DNA from: Rhodospirillaceae bacterium
GTDB taxonomy: Bacteria > Pseudomonadota > Alphaproteobacteria > SHVP01
Direction of reading: 5' to 3'
Assembly (NCBI GenBank): GCA_002722055.1
Contig: PBKD01000011.1
Location: 64,791-107,330 of the forward strand
Length of the DNA stretch: 42,540 nucleotides
Position numbers and translations under genes: made by a program. The notes beneath the pieces were generated by a model that saw only the letters and a list, made by a program, of their open reading frames with translations, was not told the DNA's origin and made no database searches. Shown here one piece after another: positions 28,646 through 38,196 of this stretch (its first letter is position 1; the number at the start of each line of letters is the position of its first letter).

Positions 28646-31270
28646 TTAATATCCTAAGTTAGAAGCAAGCCTATTTTCTATAGATTGAACAGGTGAACCT
28701 ATACGTTTTGCATAATCCTCTATTTGATCCCTACCAATCCTGCCAATACCAAAATAACGAGATTCTGGATGACTAAAATAAATACCAGCTACCGATGAGG
28801 CAGGATACATCGCATAATTTTCAGTCAAATTTACACCTATAGATTTTTCTACATCTAGAAAATCAAATATTTGCTTTTTTTGATAATGATCTGGACAAGC
28901 AGGATAACCTGGAGCTGGACGAATTCCAACATAATCCTCATTAATAATTTGAGAATTATTGAAGTTTTCTTCACTTGAAAATCCCCAAAATTCTTTTCTA
29001 ACTTTTTCATGCATTCTTTCTGCAAAAGCTTCTGCAAGTCTATCAGCTAAGGCTTTAATCATAATATCATTATAGTCATCGTAATCTCTTTTAAATTCTT
29101 CAATTTTATTTTCAATGTTAATTCCAGTGGTTACCACAAAAAAACCAACATAGTCTTTTATGCCCGATTTTTCTGGTGCAATAAAATCAGCAAGACACAA
29201 ATTTGATTTATCTGAATTTCTAATCATTTGCTGTCTCAAGAAATTAAGTACCATCTTCTTTTTTCTCTTACCTTCATTTGAATAAACTAAAATATCATCA
29301 TTTATAGAATTTGAAGGAAAAAAACCAATCATTGCTTTTGCGTGAAGCCATTTATCATTAATTATTTGATCTAACATTTTCTGCGCATCATTGAAGAGGG
29401 AGTTAGCCGCCTCACCTACTTTAATGTCACTAAGAATATTTGGAAATTTACCAACTAGTTCCCAGGTGCGAAAAAATGGAGTCCAATCTATTCTATTCAC
29501 AAGATCACTTAATTCATAGCTTTCAAAAATTTTTGTTCCAATAAAAGTAGGTTTAGTAATTTTTGTCTCTTTCCAATCAATCTTGAAACTATTTTCTCTA
29601 GCTACTTCTATAGAGGCTAATTTTTTAATATTTCTATTTAAATATTTCTCTCTTAGTTTTGCATATTCATTTTTATGATAATTAATAAGACTATTCTTTT
29701 TCTCATCACTAACTAAGTCATTAACTATCGGGACAGATCTAGATGCATCAACAACATGTAAAGTAGGTCCTAAATATTTATCTGCTATTTTAACTGCAGT
29801 ATGAATTTTTGATGTGGTAGCCCCTCCAATCAAAAGAGGTATACTAAGTTTTTTTAAATTCATTTGAGAAGCTACATATTGCATCTCATCCAAGGATGGT
29901 GTTATTAACCCTGATAAACCTATGATATCAACATCATTTTTAATTGCTTCTTCAATAATTTTTGATGCATGCACCATTACCCCAAGATCAATTACCTCGA
30001 AATTATTACATTGCAAAACTACGCCAACAATATTTTTACCTATGTCGTGAACGTCACCTTTAACTGTAGCCAGAAGCACTTTACCTTTAGTTTTTTTAGC
30101 TGAAGTTGAGTTCTTCTCAATAAATGGAAGCAAGTATGAAACCGCTTGCTTCATTACTCTCGCACTCTTTACAACTTGAGGTAAAAACATCTTTCCAGAA
30201 CCAAATAGATCACCAACTTCATTCATACCATCCATCAAGGGGCCTTCAATAACCTCTATAGGATTATTACTGGTTTTTCTAGCTTCCTCAGTATCGTCAA
30301 TTATGTAATCAGATATACCCCTTATTAAGCTATACGAAATTCTTTCCTTAATTTCTGATGACCTCCACAAAGAACTCTCTTTTTTTGATTTTTTTCCCTT
30401 TAATTTATACTCTTGAGCAATGTCTAGCAGTCTTTCAGTTGCGTCGGGACGTTTATTTAAAATAACATCCTCAACCCTGTCCCTTAATTTTATCGGTATA
30501 TCTTCGTAAACAATTAATTGACCTGCATTCACTATACCCATATCAAGTCCTGCTCCAATAGCATGGTAAAGAAAAACAGAATGCATAGCTTCTCTTACTT
30601 GATTATTCCCCCTAAAACTAAAAGATATATTTGAAATACCACCTGAGACATAACTAAAATCTAAATTACTTTTTATTTTTTTAGTAGCTTCAATAAATTC
30701 TACCGCATAGTTGTTATGTTGTTCAATACCCGTAGCAACTGCAAAAATATTAGGATCAAAAATTATATCTTGAGGGGAGAAGTTTACTTCATTAATTAAA
30801 ATATTATATGCGCGTTCACAAATTTCATACTTTCTTAAAGCCGTTTCTGCTTGACCCTCTTCATCAAAAGCCATAACAACAACTGCACTGCCATATAGTT
30901 TTACTAGATTCGCTTGTTCTTTAAATATTTGCTCACCTTCTTTTAAACTAATTGAATTAACAATAGACTTTCCCTGCAAACATTTAAGACCTGCCTCTAT
31001 AACATTCCATTTAGATGAATCAATCATTATTGGGACTCTGGATATATCTGGTTCTGAAGAAACTAGATTTAAAAACTTCTTCATGGCTTTTTCCGAGTCC
31101 AACATACCCTCATCCATATTTATATCAATTATTTGAGCACCATTCTCTACCTGATCTCTAGCAACCTTAAGTGCCTCTAAATAATTTTCTTCTTCAATCA
31201 GTTTCCTAAATTTTGCTGATCCAGTAACATTAGTTCTTTCACCTATATTTATAAAACTACCTATCGTCAT
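28646..31270 (-). CDS. metH: Methionine synthase, folate/cobalamin/activation part (split MetH)
   Basis: This is the part of cobalamin-dependent methionine synthase that takes the methyl group from 5-methyltetrahydrofolate, carries it on B12 and reactivates the cofactor. Domains in 874 residues: a pterin-binding barrel from about 5 to 280 ([15 protein letters not shown]), the B12 cap near 310-385, and the B12-binding domain with DVHDIG (Asp406, His408, Gly411; His408 is the cobalt ligand). The AdoMet-binding activation domain ends the protein, with RPAPGYP at 784-790 and [17 protein letters not shown]. The homocysteine domain is absent; it is encoded by the upstream ORF, whose stop overlaps this ATG as ATGA. 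The two are clearly a split enzyme, not a frameshift, as both have proper start and stop signals. Confidence 0.95.
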   Translation of the reverse strand: MTIGSFINIGERTNVTGSAKFRKLIEEENYLEALKVARDQVENGAQIIDINMDEGMLDSEKAMKKFLNLVSSEPDISRVPIMIDSSKWNVIEAGLKCLQGKSIVNSISLKEGEQIFKEQANLVKLYGSAVVVMAFDEEGQAETALRKYEICERAYNILINEVNFSPQDIIFDPNIFAVATGIEQHNNYAVEFIEATKKIKSNLDFSYVSGGISNISFSFRGNNQVREAMHSVFLYHAIGAGLDMGIVNAGQLIVYEDIPIKLRDRVEDVILNKRPDATERLLDIAQEYKLKGKKSKKESSLWRSSEIKERISYSLIRGISDYIIDDTEEARKTSNNPIEVIEGPLMDGMNEVGDLFGSGKMFLPQVVKSARVMKQAVSYLLPFIEKNSTSAKKTKGKVLLATVKGDVHDIGKNIVGVVLQCNNFEVIDLGVMVHASKIIEEAIKNDVDIIGLSGLITPSLDEMQYVASQMNLKKLSIPLLIGGATTSKIHTAVKIADKYLGPTLHVVDASRSVPIVNDLVSDEKKNSLINYHKNEYAKLREKYLNRNIKKLASIEVARENSFKIDWKETKITKPTFIGTKIFESYELSDLVNRIDWTPFFRTWELVGKFPNILSDIKVGEAANSLFNDAQKMLDQIINDKWLHAKAMIGFFPSNSINDDILVYSNEGKRKKKMVLNFLRQQMIRNSDKSNLCLADFIAPEKSGIKDYVGFFVVTTGINIENKIEEFKRDYDDYNDIMIKALADRLAEAFAERMHEKVRKEFWGFSSEENFNNSQIINEDYVGIRPAPGYPACPDHYQKKQIFDFLDVEKSIGVNLTENYAMYPASSVAGIYFSHPESRYFGIGRIGRDQIEDYAKRIGSPVQSIENRLASNLGY

Positions 31271-32331
31271 GAGAGTATTCCAAAAGGTTCTAAACCTGAA
31301 AGCTTTAAAGTTTTTTCTATTTTGGGAACAGCCCTTGGGCTGAATCTAGAAACTTCTTTAGAGATTCTATTTATGTGTTCTGGAGTTGTCCCACAACAAC
31401 CGCCTACAATATTGATAATTCCATTTTTTGCCCATTGGGCAAGATATGAAGCCGTTAATTCAGGGGTTTCATCATATTCCCCCATTGGATTTGGCAAACC
31501 CGCATTTGGATAAGCCAAAATATTTGTATCTGCAACTCTCGATAACTCTTCTAAAGCAGGTGTTAAGCGTTCCGCACCAAATGAACAGTTTAAACCTATG
31601 GATAATGGCTCAGCATGTTTAACCGAATTCCAAAAAGCTTCTACTGTTTGTCCCGATAAATTTCTACCTGAAAAATCTGTAATTGTTCCAGAAATCATAA
31701 GTGGAATCTTATAGGTTCTTTTCTGGTTTATTTCCCCTATCGCAAATATTCCTGCTTTTGCATTTAATGTATCAAAGATTGTTTCCAGAATTAAGAAATC
31801 AACACCCCCATCAATAAGAGAAATAGCTGCTTCTTTATATACATCCTTAAGCTCATCAAAAGATACGTTTCTATATGCAGGATCATCAACTTTAGGAGAT
31901 ATAGATGCAGTTTTATTTGTTGGACCAATAGCACCAGCAACAAACCTAATTTTTTCTGGATTTTTGTCTGAGAATTTATCAGCAACCTTTCGAGCTAGTA
32001 ATGCAGCACTATAATTCATCTCTGTTGAGTGATCCTCTAAACCATAATCAGATTGTGAAATTTTGTTTGAGTTAAACGTATTAGTTAAAATTATATCAGC
32101 ACCAGAATCAAGAAACGCACTATGAACATCACTTATAACTTTACTATTTGTAATATTTAATACGTCTCCATTTCCCTTTAGATCAATTGACCAATTTTTG
32201 AATCTTGAATTCCTAAAATCGCTCTCACTCAAATTTTTCTTTTGAATCATTGTGCCCATTGCACCATCCATAATTAATATTCTTTTATTTAAGTAATTAA
32301 GTAAATTATTAATTCGATTCTTTTGGGACAT
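31267..32331 (-). CDS. metH: Methionine synthase, homocysteine-binding part (split MetH)
   Basis: This ORF supplies the zinc-dependent homocysteine-activating barrel of methionine synthase. In 354 residues it has [11 protein letters not shown] near the N-terminus, the first zinc Cys at residue 249 (GLNCSFGAE), and the Cys pair at 312-313 ([11 protein letters not shown]). All three ligands are in place, so it should be active in trans with the second part. It begins at ATG 32331, overlapping the metF stop as TAATG, and ends with TGA inside the start of part 2. The alternative is a stand-alone homocysteine methyltransferase (BhmT/MmuM), but the overlap with the cobalamin half argues for a divided MetH, an arrangement known in alphaproteobacteria. 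Confidence 0.94.
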   Translation of the reverse strand: MSQKNRINNLLNYLNKRILIMDGAMGTMIQKKNLSESDFRNSRFKNWSIDLKGNGDVLNITNSKVISDVHSAFLDSGADIILTNTFNSNKISQSDYGLEDHSTEMNYSAALLARKVADKFSDKNPEKIRFVAGAIGPTNKTASISPKVDDPAYRNVSFDELKDVYKEAAISLIDGGVDFLILETIFDTLNAKAGIFAIGEINQKRTYKIPLMISGTITDFSGRNLSGQTVEAFWNSVKHAEPLSIGLNCSFGAERLTPALEELSRVADTNILAYPNAGLPNPMGEYDETPELTASYLAQWAKNGIINIVGGCCGTTPEHINRISKEVSRFSPRAVPKIEKTLKLSGLEPFGILS

Positions 32332-33239
32332 TATTTCTTATTTGAATTTTGTGTTAAGCCCAAAATATGACAAATTGCATATGTAAGGTCAGCTCTATTT
32401 AAAGTATAAAAGTGAAAGTCCAATATACCTTCAGCCTGAAGTCTTCTGCACTGTTCAGCTGCAACAACTGCACCAACAAGCTTTCTAGTTTCTTGATCCT
32501 CATCTAAATTGTTGAATAAGCTTTTAAGCCAACCTGGAATAGAAGCACCACATAGTTTACAAAATCTAACAGTACTCAAGAAATTAGTAATGGGCATAAT
32601 GCCTGGAATTATAGGGATACTTATTCCTGAAGCTCTTACTTTTTCTAACCATCTTAAGAAAATTTCATCATCAAAGAATAGCTGAGAAATGGCATGACTT
32701 GCACCTGAGTCAATTTTCTTCTTAAGATTATCTAAATCATCCTCAAAGTTTTTTGACTCAGTATGCATTTCAGGATAACAAGCTACAAATATATCAAAAT
32801 CAGCAATACCCTTGATACCTTTAACTAAATCTGCCGCATTTATATAACCTTCTGGGTGAGGCGCATACTTTTTTGACTGTTCAGGCGGATCTCCTCTCAA
32901 AGCTACAATTTTTCTTACACCTAAATCCCAATAGGAACTCGCTACTTCATCAACAGATAATTTGCTAGCACCAACACATGTTAGATGCGCTGCTGGAGTA
33001 AGATCAGTATTTTCAATTATTTTTTTTATAGTTTTATGAGTTCTCTCTCTTGTTGAACCCCCAGCTCCGTAGGTAACAGAAACAAAATTTGAACTAAAGT
33101 TTGAAAGTCTATCTATCGATGACCATAAAGTTTTCTCCATTTCTTTTGTCTTGGGAGGGAAAAATTCAAAAGATACACCAGGCTTTTCTCCGGTTATTAC
33201 TCTATTAATAATTGGCTTTAATGTATTCAAATTTGTCAT
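32331..33239 (-). CDS. metF: Methylenetetrahydrofolate reductase MetF
   Basis: MetF is the FAD enzyme that reduces 5,10-methylene-THF to 5-methyl-THF, the methyl donor for MetH encoded just downstream. The N-terminal segment GVSFEFFPPKTKEMEKTLW contains the conserved Glu of the family. Other signatures are FVSVTYGAGGSTRERTH, HLTCVGAS, VALRGDPP, and SQLFFDDEIFLRWLEKV. I place the start at ATG 33239 (302 residues), which overlaps the regulator's stop as ATGA; a longer frame to 33257 adds six residues inside the regulator. It is the second gene of the methionine operon. Confidence 0.96.
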   Translation of the reverse strand: MTNLNTLKPIINRVITGEKPGVSFEFFPPKTKEMEKTLWSSIDRLSNFSSNFVSVTYGAGGSTRERTHKTIKKIIENTDLTPAAHLTCVGASKLSVDEVASSYWDLGVRKIVALRGDPPEQSKKYAPHPEGYINAADLVKGIKGIADFDIFVACYPEMHTESKNFEDDLDNLKKKIDSGASHAISQLFFDDEIFLRWLEKVRASGISIPIIPGIMPITNFLSTVRFCKLCGASIPGWLKSLFNNLDEDQETRKLVGAVVAAEQCRRLQAEGILDFHFYTLNRADLTYAICHILGLTQNSNKK

Positions 33240-34201
33240 AATTTTTCCCCTACCCATATCCCAACAGTTAGTGGATCACCCTTTAAATGTTTGGAAGATA
33301 AAAATTTTAAATCTGATTCTTTGAACCATTCATTTATTTCATCATCAGAAAAACCTAATCGTATATGGGCATGTTCTTGTTTTAAAATTTCTACGTCGTG
33401 AGATACGAAGTCGATAATAACCAACATTCCATTACTTTTTATTACCCTTGAGGCTTCCTTAAGTACATTTATAGGATATTCTGAGAAATGTAATACTTGA
33501 TGTAAGGTGACTGCATCCATAGAACTATCTTCAAGAGATAAGTTATACATGTCAGCTAATCTTGCATGACAATTTTTTAGATTCTTTTTTTCAATATTCG
33601 CCCTTGCAATAGATAGCATTTGTTTTGATGTATCTATACCCAGTGCTGAATCTACAATTGGGGAGAGCAATTCCAGAATTCTGCCCGTACCAGTACCTAT
33701 ATCTAAAAAATTATTAAATTTTTTGACCGAAAAAAGTTTCAGTAAATTTTTTTCAACTTCCAATTCAGGTACATGGAGAGATCTAATATCATTCCAACTT
33801 TTTGCAATATCATCAAAATATTTTTGTGCTTGTATAGCCTTAGTCTCTTTTAATTTATCTAATTTACTCAAATCCGATGTGTTTGAGAAACCTCCGAATG
33901 ATAAAGCATTTATGCTTTTAACTAAATTTGCAAAAGGACCATCTGGAACAGCTCGATAAAAGACTGATGTCCCTTCCTGAAAACGCTGTATTAGACCTGC
34001 ATCACATAACAGTTTTAAGTGCCTGGAAACTCTTGGCTGACTCTGGCCTATAATATTAGTAATATCTGATACTTTTAATTCTGATTTTGTAATTAAATTT
34101 AGCAGTCTTAACCTAGTTGGCTCACCTGCTGCTTTTAATACATTTAGCGTAGAGACCGGGCCTACATTTGCGATGGTATTATTTTGAATTAAGTTATCCA
34201 T
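33236..34201 (-). CDS. sahR: ArsR-type regulator fused to a SAM-methyltransferase-like domain (SahR type)
   Basis: This is a two-domain protein of 321 residues. Residues 15-95 form an ArsR winged helix (LKAAGEPTRLRLLNLI, then the recognition helix SQPRVSRHLKLLCDAGLI). Residues 125-320 form a class I methyltransferase fold with the SAM-binding loop DIGTGTGR at 167-174 and LHQVLHFSEYP. This architecture next to metF and metH matches SahR, a repressor of methionine-cycle genes that senses S-adenosylhomocysteine. No metal-binding Cys pair of classical ArsR is seen. It heads the operon, and a 20-bp palindrome lies 9 bases upstream of its ATG. No ribosome-binding site is visible there, so the message may be nearly leaderless. 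A true methyltransferase function is less likely but not excluded. Confidence 0.85.
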   Translation of the reverse strand: MDNLIQNNTIANVGPVSTLNVLKAAGEPTRLRLLNLITKSELKVSDITNIIGQSQPRVSRHLKLLCDAGLIQRFQEGTSVFYRAVPDGPFANLVKSINALSFGGFSNTSDLSKLDKLKETKAIQAQKYFDDIAKSWNDIRSLHVPELEVEKNLLKLFSVKKFNNFLDIGTGTGRILELLSPIVDSALGIDTSKQMLSIARANIEKKNLKNCHARLADMYNLSLEDSSMDAVTLHQVLHFSEYPINVLKEASRVIKSNGMLVIIDFVSHDVEILKQEHAHIRLGFSDDEINEWFKESDLKFLSSKHLKGDPLTVGIWVGEKL

Positions 34202-34210
34202 GATATAAAC

Positions 34211-34230
34211 ATATAAATATATCTTTATAT
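34211..34230. promoter_or_regulatory. Near-perfect 20-bp palindrome, likely operator of the met operon
   Basis: The half-sites ATATAAA (34211-34217) and TTTATAT (34224-34230) flank TATATC. Only one symmetric base pair of the 20 (positions 8 and 13) breaks the dyad. It lies 9 bases before the ATG of the ArsR-type regulator, where binding would block initiation, so it is a good candidate for autoregulation of sahR-metF-metH. The surroundings are very AT-rich, which lowers its significance. Confidence 0.6.
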
Positions 34231-34401
34231 TTACATATATATTAATATTTAATTAATATCAATAAAAAAATTAAATAAATTATTAATATTACGTAAGGTA
34301 ATATGAAAAAATATTGAAGCAAAACTCTTCTTCAAAAAAGTTATCCTCATAATTTTTTTTTTCCAATCTTTTTTTATGAATAAAATGGTGCTTATTTATA
34401 T

Positions 34402-34428
34402 ATCTTATAATTTGTTGTTTTATAAGAT
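34402..34428. other. 9-bp inverted repeat upstream of mlaA
   Basis: ATCTTATAA (34402-34410) and TTATAAGAT (34420-34428) are perfect complements around a 9-base loop. It lies in the 280-base gap between sahR and mlaA, about 55 bases before the mlaA ATG. The stem is AU-only apart from one G-C pair and lacks a T tail, so an operator or a weak leader hairpin is more likely than a terminator. Apart from this and the met palindrome, the gap is AT-rich sequence with no other element I can name. Confidence 0.35.
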
Positions 34429-34481
34429 TTAACCACTATATGTGTTACATATCGCTAAATTTTTTAGTCGTGCGTTGGTCA

Positions 34482-35270
34482 ATGAAAAATTTATTAATTA
34501 AATTTACAATAACTATTATTATAGTATTAGTGTTTTGCAAAATAAGCGTTTCTCATGCCGAAGAGCAAACACCTGATCCTTTTGAAAAAATTAATAGAGC
34601 TGTCTTTGTTTTTAATGACTCTATCGACACTGCATTCTTGAAACCGATAGCAACTCTTTATTCAAATGTACCAGAGCCTGGTAGAAATGCCTTAAGAAAT
34701 ATTTTTAGAAATCTTGAAACCCCAATTATTCTTACGAATAATATTTTGCAAGTAGATATATATAATGCCCAAACTACTACTCTAAGATTTTTTATAAATA
34801 CTATTTTTGGATTAGGTGGGATTTTTGATACAGCAAGTAAACTAGGCATTGAAAGAAACGATACAAATTTCGGGGAAACACTTGAAAAATATGGATTTGG
34901 ACCTGGCTTTTATATAGTACTCCCAATCCTGGGGCCTTCAACATTCAGAGATGCAATAGGAATTGGTGTAGACCAAATTATTGATCCATTAAACATATCT
35001 ACGAAAAATATTCAAAATAATTGGTTACAACCAACCAAAACATCTATTAGGGGAATTGATTTTAGGGAGAGAAACCTTGATACACTTGATAATTTAAAAG
35101 AAACCTCGTTAGATTATTATGCCACACTAAGAAGTCTGTACCTTCAAAGAAGAAAAAATATTAAAAATAATGATAATTATGCTATTCCTTCACTTGATTT
35201 AGACGATGATGATGATTTAAATGATGATGGCACTTGTTGTGTCTATGTTGAAACTTCTAAAGATGAATAG
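34482..35270 (+). CDS. mlaA: MlaA/VacJ-family phospholipid-transport protein
   Basis: MlaA is the outer-membrane part of the Mla system that removes misplaced phospholipids from the outer leaflet. I start at ATG 34482 (262 residues) because a signal peptide begins there (MKNLLIKFTITIIIVLVFCK, cleavage probably after VSHA at residue 26); an ATG at 34440 would add an unlikely 14-residue leader. Family motifs are DPFEKINRAVFVFND, NIFRNLETP, RFFINTIFGLGGIFD, and GPGFYIVLPILGPSTFRDA. Unlike E. coli MlaA there is no lipobox: the Cys at residue 19 is preceded by Phe. The C-terminus carries an odd Asp-rich tail, LDLDDDDDLNDDGTCCVYV. It is followed 8 bases later by mlaC. Confidence 0.92.
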   Translation: MKNLLIKFTITIIIVLVFCKISVSHAEEQTPDPFEKINRAVFVFNDSIDTAFLKPIATLYSNVPEPGRNALRNIFRNLETPIILTNNILQVDIYNAQTTTLRFFINTIFGLGGIFDTASKLGIERNDTNFGETLEKYGFGPGFYIVLPILGPSTFRDAIGIGVDQIIDPLNISTKNIQNNWLQPTKTSIRGIDFRERNLDTLDNLKETSLDYYATLRSLYLQRRKNIKNNDNYAIPSLDLDDDDDLNDDGTCCVYVETSKDE

Positions 35271-35278
35271 GTTAATCA

Positions 35279-35884
35279 TTGAAAAATATTAGCATAAACG
35301 TATTTTTTACTTTTTTAATTCTCTTTTTGTCACAATTTGTATTTCTAAACTTTTCAAATAGTGCAGAAAAAGATGATGCTCAAAAATTTATACAAAGCTT
35401 AGGTAATAAAGCTATAGCAATGCTCTCAAATAAAAATTCTACTAAAGTTCAAAAAATTTCTGATTTTGAAAAACTTTTAGATGAAGGTTTTGAAGTCCAA
35501 CTTATAGCTAGGTATGCACTTGGAAAATATTGGAGAAAAACTCAAAAAGATAAAAAAGATGAATATATTCTTGCATTTAGAAAATTTATTATAGATTCCT
35601 ATGCATCACGACTTGGTCAATTTGGAGGAGAAAAGTTTTCTGCTGTTGGTGTAAGAGAAGATGGGAAAAGAGGCTTTATTGTAAATAGCTTAATAGAAAC
35701 TCCCAATGGCACTAAGGTAAAAGTAGATTGGAGAGTGAAAAAAATTAACAATGCTTTTAGAATTTATGATGTAGTTATTGAAGGTATCAGTATGGTAATT
35801 ACTCAGAGAGATGAGTTTTCATCTATAATACAAAGGTCAGGTGGTAATATTGACCCATTAATTAAAAAACTTCAAAATTTTTAG
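35279..35884 (+). CDS. mlaC: MlaC-family phospholipid-binding protein (TTG start)
   Basis: MlaC is the periplasmic shuttle carrying phospholipids between MlaA and the inner-membrane MlaFEDB complex. The start is TTG at 35279, with AGG about 7 bases upstream, and a signal peptide follows at once (ISINVFFTFLILFLSQFVFLNF, cleavage near residue 29). The mature protein has the family features FEKLLDEGFEVQLIARYALGKYWR, FIIDSYASRLGQFGG, and KVDWRVKKINNAFRIYDVVIEGISMV. The length, 201 residues, is normal. It lies directly after mlaA. The ABC components (mlaE, F, D, B) are not in this window. Confidence 0.92.
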   Translation: MKNISINVFFTFLILFLSQFVFLNFSNSAEKDDAQKFIQSLGNKAIAMLSNKNSTKVQKISDFEKLLDEGFEVQLIARYALGKYWRKTQKDKKDEYILAFRKFIIDSYASRLGQFGGEKFSAVGVREDGKRGFIVNSLIETPNGTKVKVDWRVKKINNAFRIYDVVIEGISMVITQRDEFSSIIQRSGGNIDPLIKKLQNF

Positions 35885-35914
35885 ATATATAAAATATAAT
35901 TATTAAAATTGTTA

Positions 35915-35991
35915 TGGTAGCGGGGGAGGGACTCGAACCCCCGACACCGGGATTATGATTCCCGTGCTCTAACCAGCTGAGCTACCCCGCC
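35915..35991 (-). tRNA. tRNA-Met (CAT), elongator type
   Basis: A 77-nt cloverleaf is read on the minus strand. The acceptor GGCGGGG pairs with CCCCGCT (a G-U at the end). The D-arm is GCTCAGCTGGTTAGAGC. The anticodon stem CGGGA/TCCCG encloses ATCATAA, with anticodon CAT. The T-arm contains GGGGGTTCGAGTCCCTC, and ACCA is encoded at the 3' end. The first base pair and anticodon stem differ from initiator tRNA, so it is elongator Met; a lysidine-modified Ile2 tRNA is the main alternative. No other tRNA is adjacent. Confidence 0.93.
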
Positions 35992-36055
35992 AAATAAAAA
36001 AGTTATAAACTATTAAACTTTAATTGACTACAGATTTGTATGATTAAAATAATAG

Positions 36056-37156
36056 TTAATAGGCCTCAGTTATCCAACCTCCTCCTACCAACATGTCTCC
36101 TTTGTAAAACACACAAGCTTGCCCAGGAGAAACACCCCTCTCAGACTTCTTAAGTGTTACCTGCCAATCATCTCTATTTTTTTCTAAATTTGCCTCAACT
36201 GGATCTTGGGTTGATCTTAACTTCACTTTAATGTCTGAATTATTTTTGTTTAAATTACCTATCCAATTAACATTATTTAAATTTACTTTATTTACAAAAA
36301 GTAAATCTTTGTGACCGACTATAACTTGATTTTTTATAGCATCTATCTTTAATACATAGTAAGGGAAGGAATTACCAATCTTTATACCCCGTCTCTGGCC
36401 AACAGTAAAATTAATAATACCGGAGTGAACTCCTAAAACGTTTCCATTTTGGTCAACGATGTTTCCTGGTTTCTTTTTATCTTTAGCAATTTTTTCAATA
36501 GTTTTTACATAATTACCATCAGGAACAAAACATATATCCTGACTATCTTTCTTATCTGCAACCAATAGGCCATATTCCGCCGCTAGAGATCTAACTTCAG
36601 ATTTATGATAGTCACCTAGTGGGAATCTCAAAAATTTAAGTTGTTCTTGGGTTATACTAAACAAAAAATAGCTTTGATCCCTTGAACAGTCTACAGCTTT
36701 ATGAAGTGTAGTAATATTATTATCTGTAACTCTTCTAATATAATGTCCCGTAGCCATAGCATCAGCATTAAGTTTTTTTGCGGTTTCCAATAAATCTTTA
36801 AATTTTACTTCTTGATTACAATTAATACATGGAATTGGGGTTAAACCCTTTTGATAAGATGAAATAAATTCATCAATAACCTTATTTTTAAAAGCTTTTT
36901 CATAATCAAAAACGTAGTGCTTAAAACCTAATGTATCAGCAACTCTCCTAGCATCAATTACATCCTGACCAGCACAACAAGTTTTTGTTTTTTGTTTAGA
37001 ATTATCAGAACTATATAATTGAAGTGTTATACCAATAACTTCATAACCCTCATCTTTTAGTATAGCTGCTACTACAGAAGAGTCTACACCTCCTGACATT
37101 GCGACCACCACTCTGGTGTTTGAAGGTTTTTTTGGTATACCTAAAGAATTTTTCAT
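36056..37156 (-). CDS. mnmA: tRNA-specific 2-thiouridylase MnmA
   Basis: MnmA thiolates U34 of tRNAs for Lys, Glu and Gln. The PP-loop AMSGGVDSS is at residues 19-27. Catalytic cysteines are Cys113 in PCINCNQEVKF and Cys209 in SQDICFVPDG, both present. Other signatures are ATGHYIRR, DQSYFLFSI, FTVGQRRGI and the C-terminal VSPGQACVFY. Length is 366 residues, typical of the family. The ATG start is at 37156. It lies between tRNA-Met and flgL without overlap and looks like a single-gene unit. The neighbouring tRNA is not a known substrate, so the adjacency is probably incidental. Confidence 0.96.
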   Translation of the reverse strand: MKNSLGIPKKPSNTRVVVAMSGGVDSSVVAAILKDEGYEVIGITLQLYSSDNSKQKTKTCCAGQDVIDARRVADTLGFKHYVFDYEKAFKNKVIDEFISSYQKGLTPIPCINCNQEVKFKDLLETAKKLNADAMATGHYIRRVTDNNITTLHKAVDCSRDQSYFLFSITQEQLKFLRFPLGDYHKSEVRSLAAEYGLLVADKKDSQDICFVPDGNYVKTIEKIAKDKKKPGNIVDQNGNVLGVHSGIINFTVGQRRGIKIGNSFPYYVLKIDAIKNQVIVGHKDLLFVNKVNLNNVNWIGNLNKNNSDIKVKLRSTQDPVEANLEKNRDDWQVTLKKSERGVSPGQACVFYKGDMLVGGGWITEAY

Positions 37157-37248
37157 AGACTAATGATTAAATCATTACAAACTCAATTTCTACAAAATAT
37201 TATTACTTTTAATGTTTTTTTTGTAACAATTGAGAATAGGTAAAGAAT

Positions 37249-38178
37249 TTATATAAATCTCAATAAACTAAGTGAATTTAGTTGGCTGAAAACTCTAAAA
37301 GATGCCTCTAAAGCAGTTTGATCATTGTTCAATTTGGACACTGCCTCAGCAACGTTTATATTTTCAATATCTGAAATAAATTTATTTACTAACATTATTT
37401 CATTCTCATGCCTAGCAGCTGTTTCTTCTACCAAGCGAGCCGCAACTCCATGCTGAGCCTGAATCAAATTTATTGTATCAAAAGCTATGTCTGCCTCTGG
37501 AAACTTACTGATGACAAATTCTCTTTCACTATCAGTTAAAGGCTTTTCAAAACCTCCTGGAGATGCAGTCGCTGCAATCATTAAATCTTGAAATATGTTA
37601 AATAAATCTGTAGCAACTTCACTGGCAATTACACCATGTGTAATTTCTAATCCATCATCAATTAGAGCTGTTGGCCTTATTGAGTTATTAACAAATGCTT
37701 GAGCATGATTACCTGCACCAAGAGCTTCTAAATTCGCAGGAAGAAGACTTTGTACAGGAGCAACATCGGTTCTGGTACCTCCAAATAAGAATCTACCATT
37801 CTCTTTTATATTAAGTAAATTTACTGCATCAGTATATAGATTATCGATTACAGTTTTAAAACCTACACCTCCTCCTGGCTGGCTAGCAGTAATCATTTCT
37901 ATTTTTAGTTGTTTAGCAATATCACTTAAACCTTCTAGAACTATATTTTGAACGTCCGTAATTCTCGAGAGATCTCTATGGGCAATTAAAAATTGTTCAG
38001 ATTTAGACTTAATTGATTTTGCAGCTGCTAGCGCTTGAACATCTAAGGCTAAACCTTGATAATTAGAGGATTTACTTTCACTAGAAATTTGTCTCGTACC
38101 TTCAGCGATTCTTTTCTGGATATCAAAAATATCTGTAAGTAAAAAATCGTTTTGACCTACTGTAGAAATCCTAGTCAT
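37249..38178 (-). CDS. flgL: Flagellar hook-associated protein 3, FlgL
   Basis: FlgL is the second junction protein between hook and filament. The protein has 309 residues and the flagellin-like plan of helical ends around a variable middle. Its N-terminus is MTRISTVGQNDFLLTDIFDIQKRIAEGTRQISSESKSSNYQGLALD, and GRFLFGGTRTDVAP is the conserved FlgL motif. The C-terminal coiled part is AEAVSKLNNDQTALEASFRVFSQLNSLSLLRFI. It follows flgK by 18 bases and is presumably in the same transcript. It could be mistaken for flagellin, but the FLFGGT motif and partner gene settle it as FlgL. Confidence 0.92.
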   Translation of the reverse strand: MTRISTVGQNDFLLTDIFDIQKRIAEGTRQISSESKSSNYQGLALDVQALAAAKSIKSKSEQFLIAHRDLSRITDVQNIVLEGLSDIAKQLKIEMITASQPGGGVGFKTVIDNLYTDAVNLLNIKENGRFLFGGTRTDVAPVQSLLPANLEALGAGNHAQAFVNNSIRPTALIDDGLEITHGVIASEVATDLFNIFQDLMIAATASPGGFEKPLTDSEREFVISKFPEADIAFDTINLIQAQHGVAARLVEETAARHENEIMLVNKFISDIENINVAEAVSKLNNDQTALEASFRVFSQLNSLSLLRFI

Positions 38179-38196
38179 AATTATTCCCTTATATAT

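Noticed and set aside
31267-31270. Frameshift splitting metH
   Set aside because: Both parts have proper domain boundaries and a coupled ATGA stop/start, and the split falls between domains, so a real two-gene arrangement fits better.
34202-34481. SAM- or cobalamin-type riboswitch near the methionine operon
   Set aside because: The leader before the regulator is only about 10 bases from the palindrome to the ATG, is almost pure A/T, and contains none of the conserved G/C-rich cores of those riboswitches.
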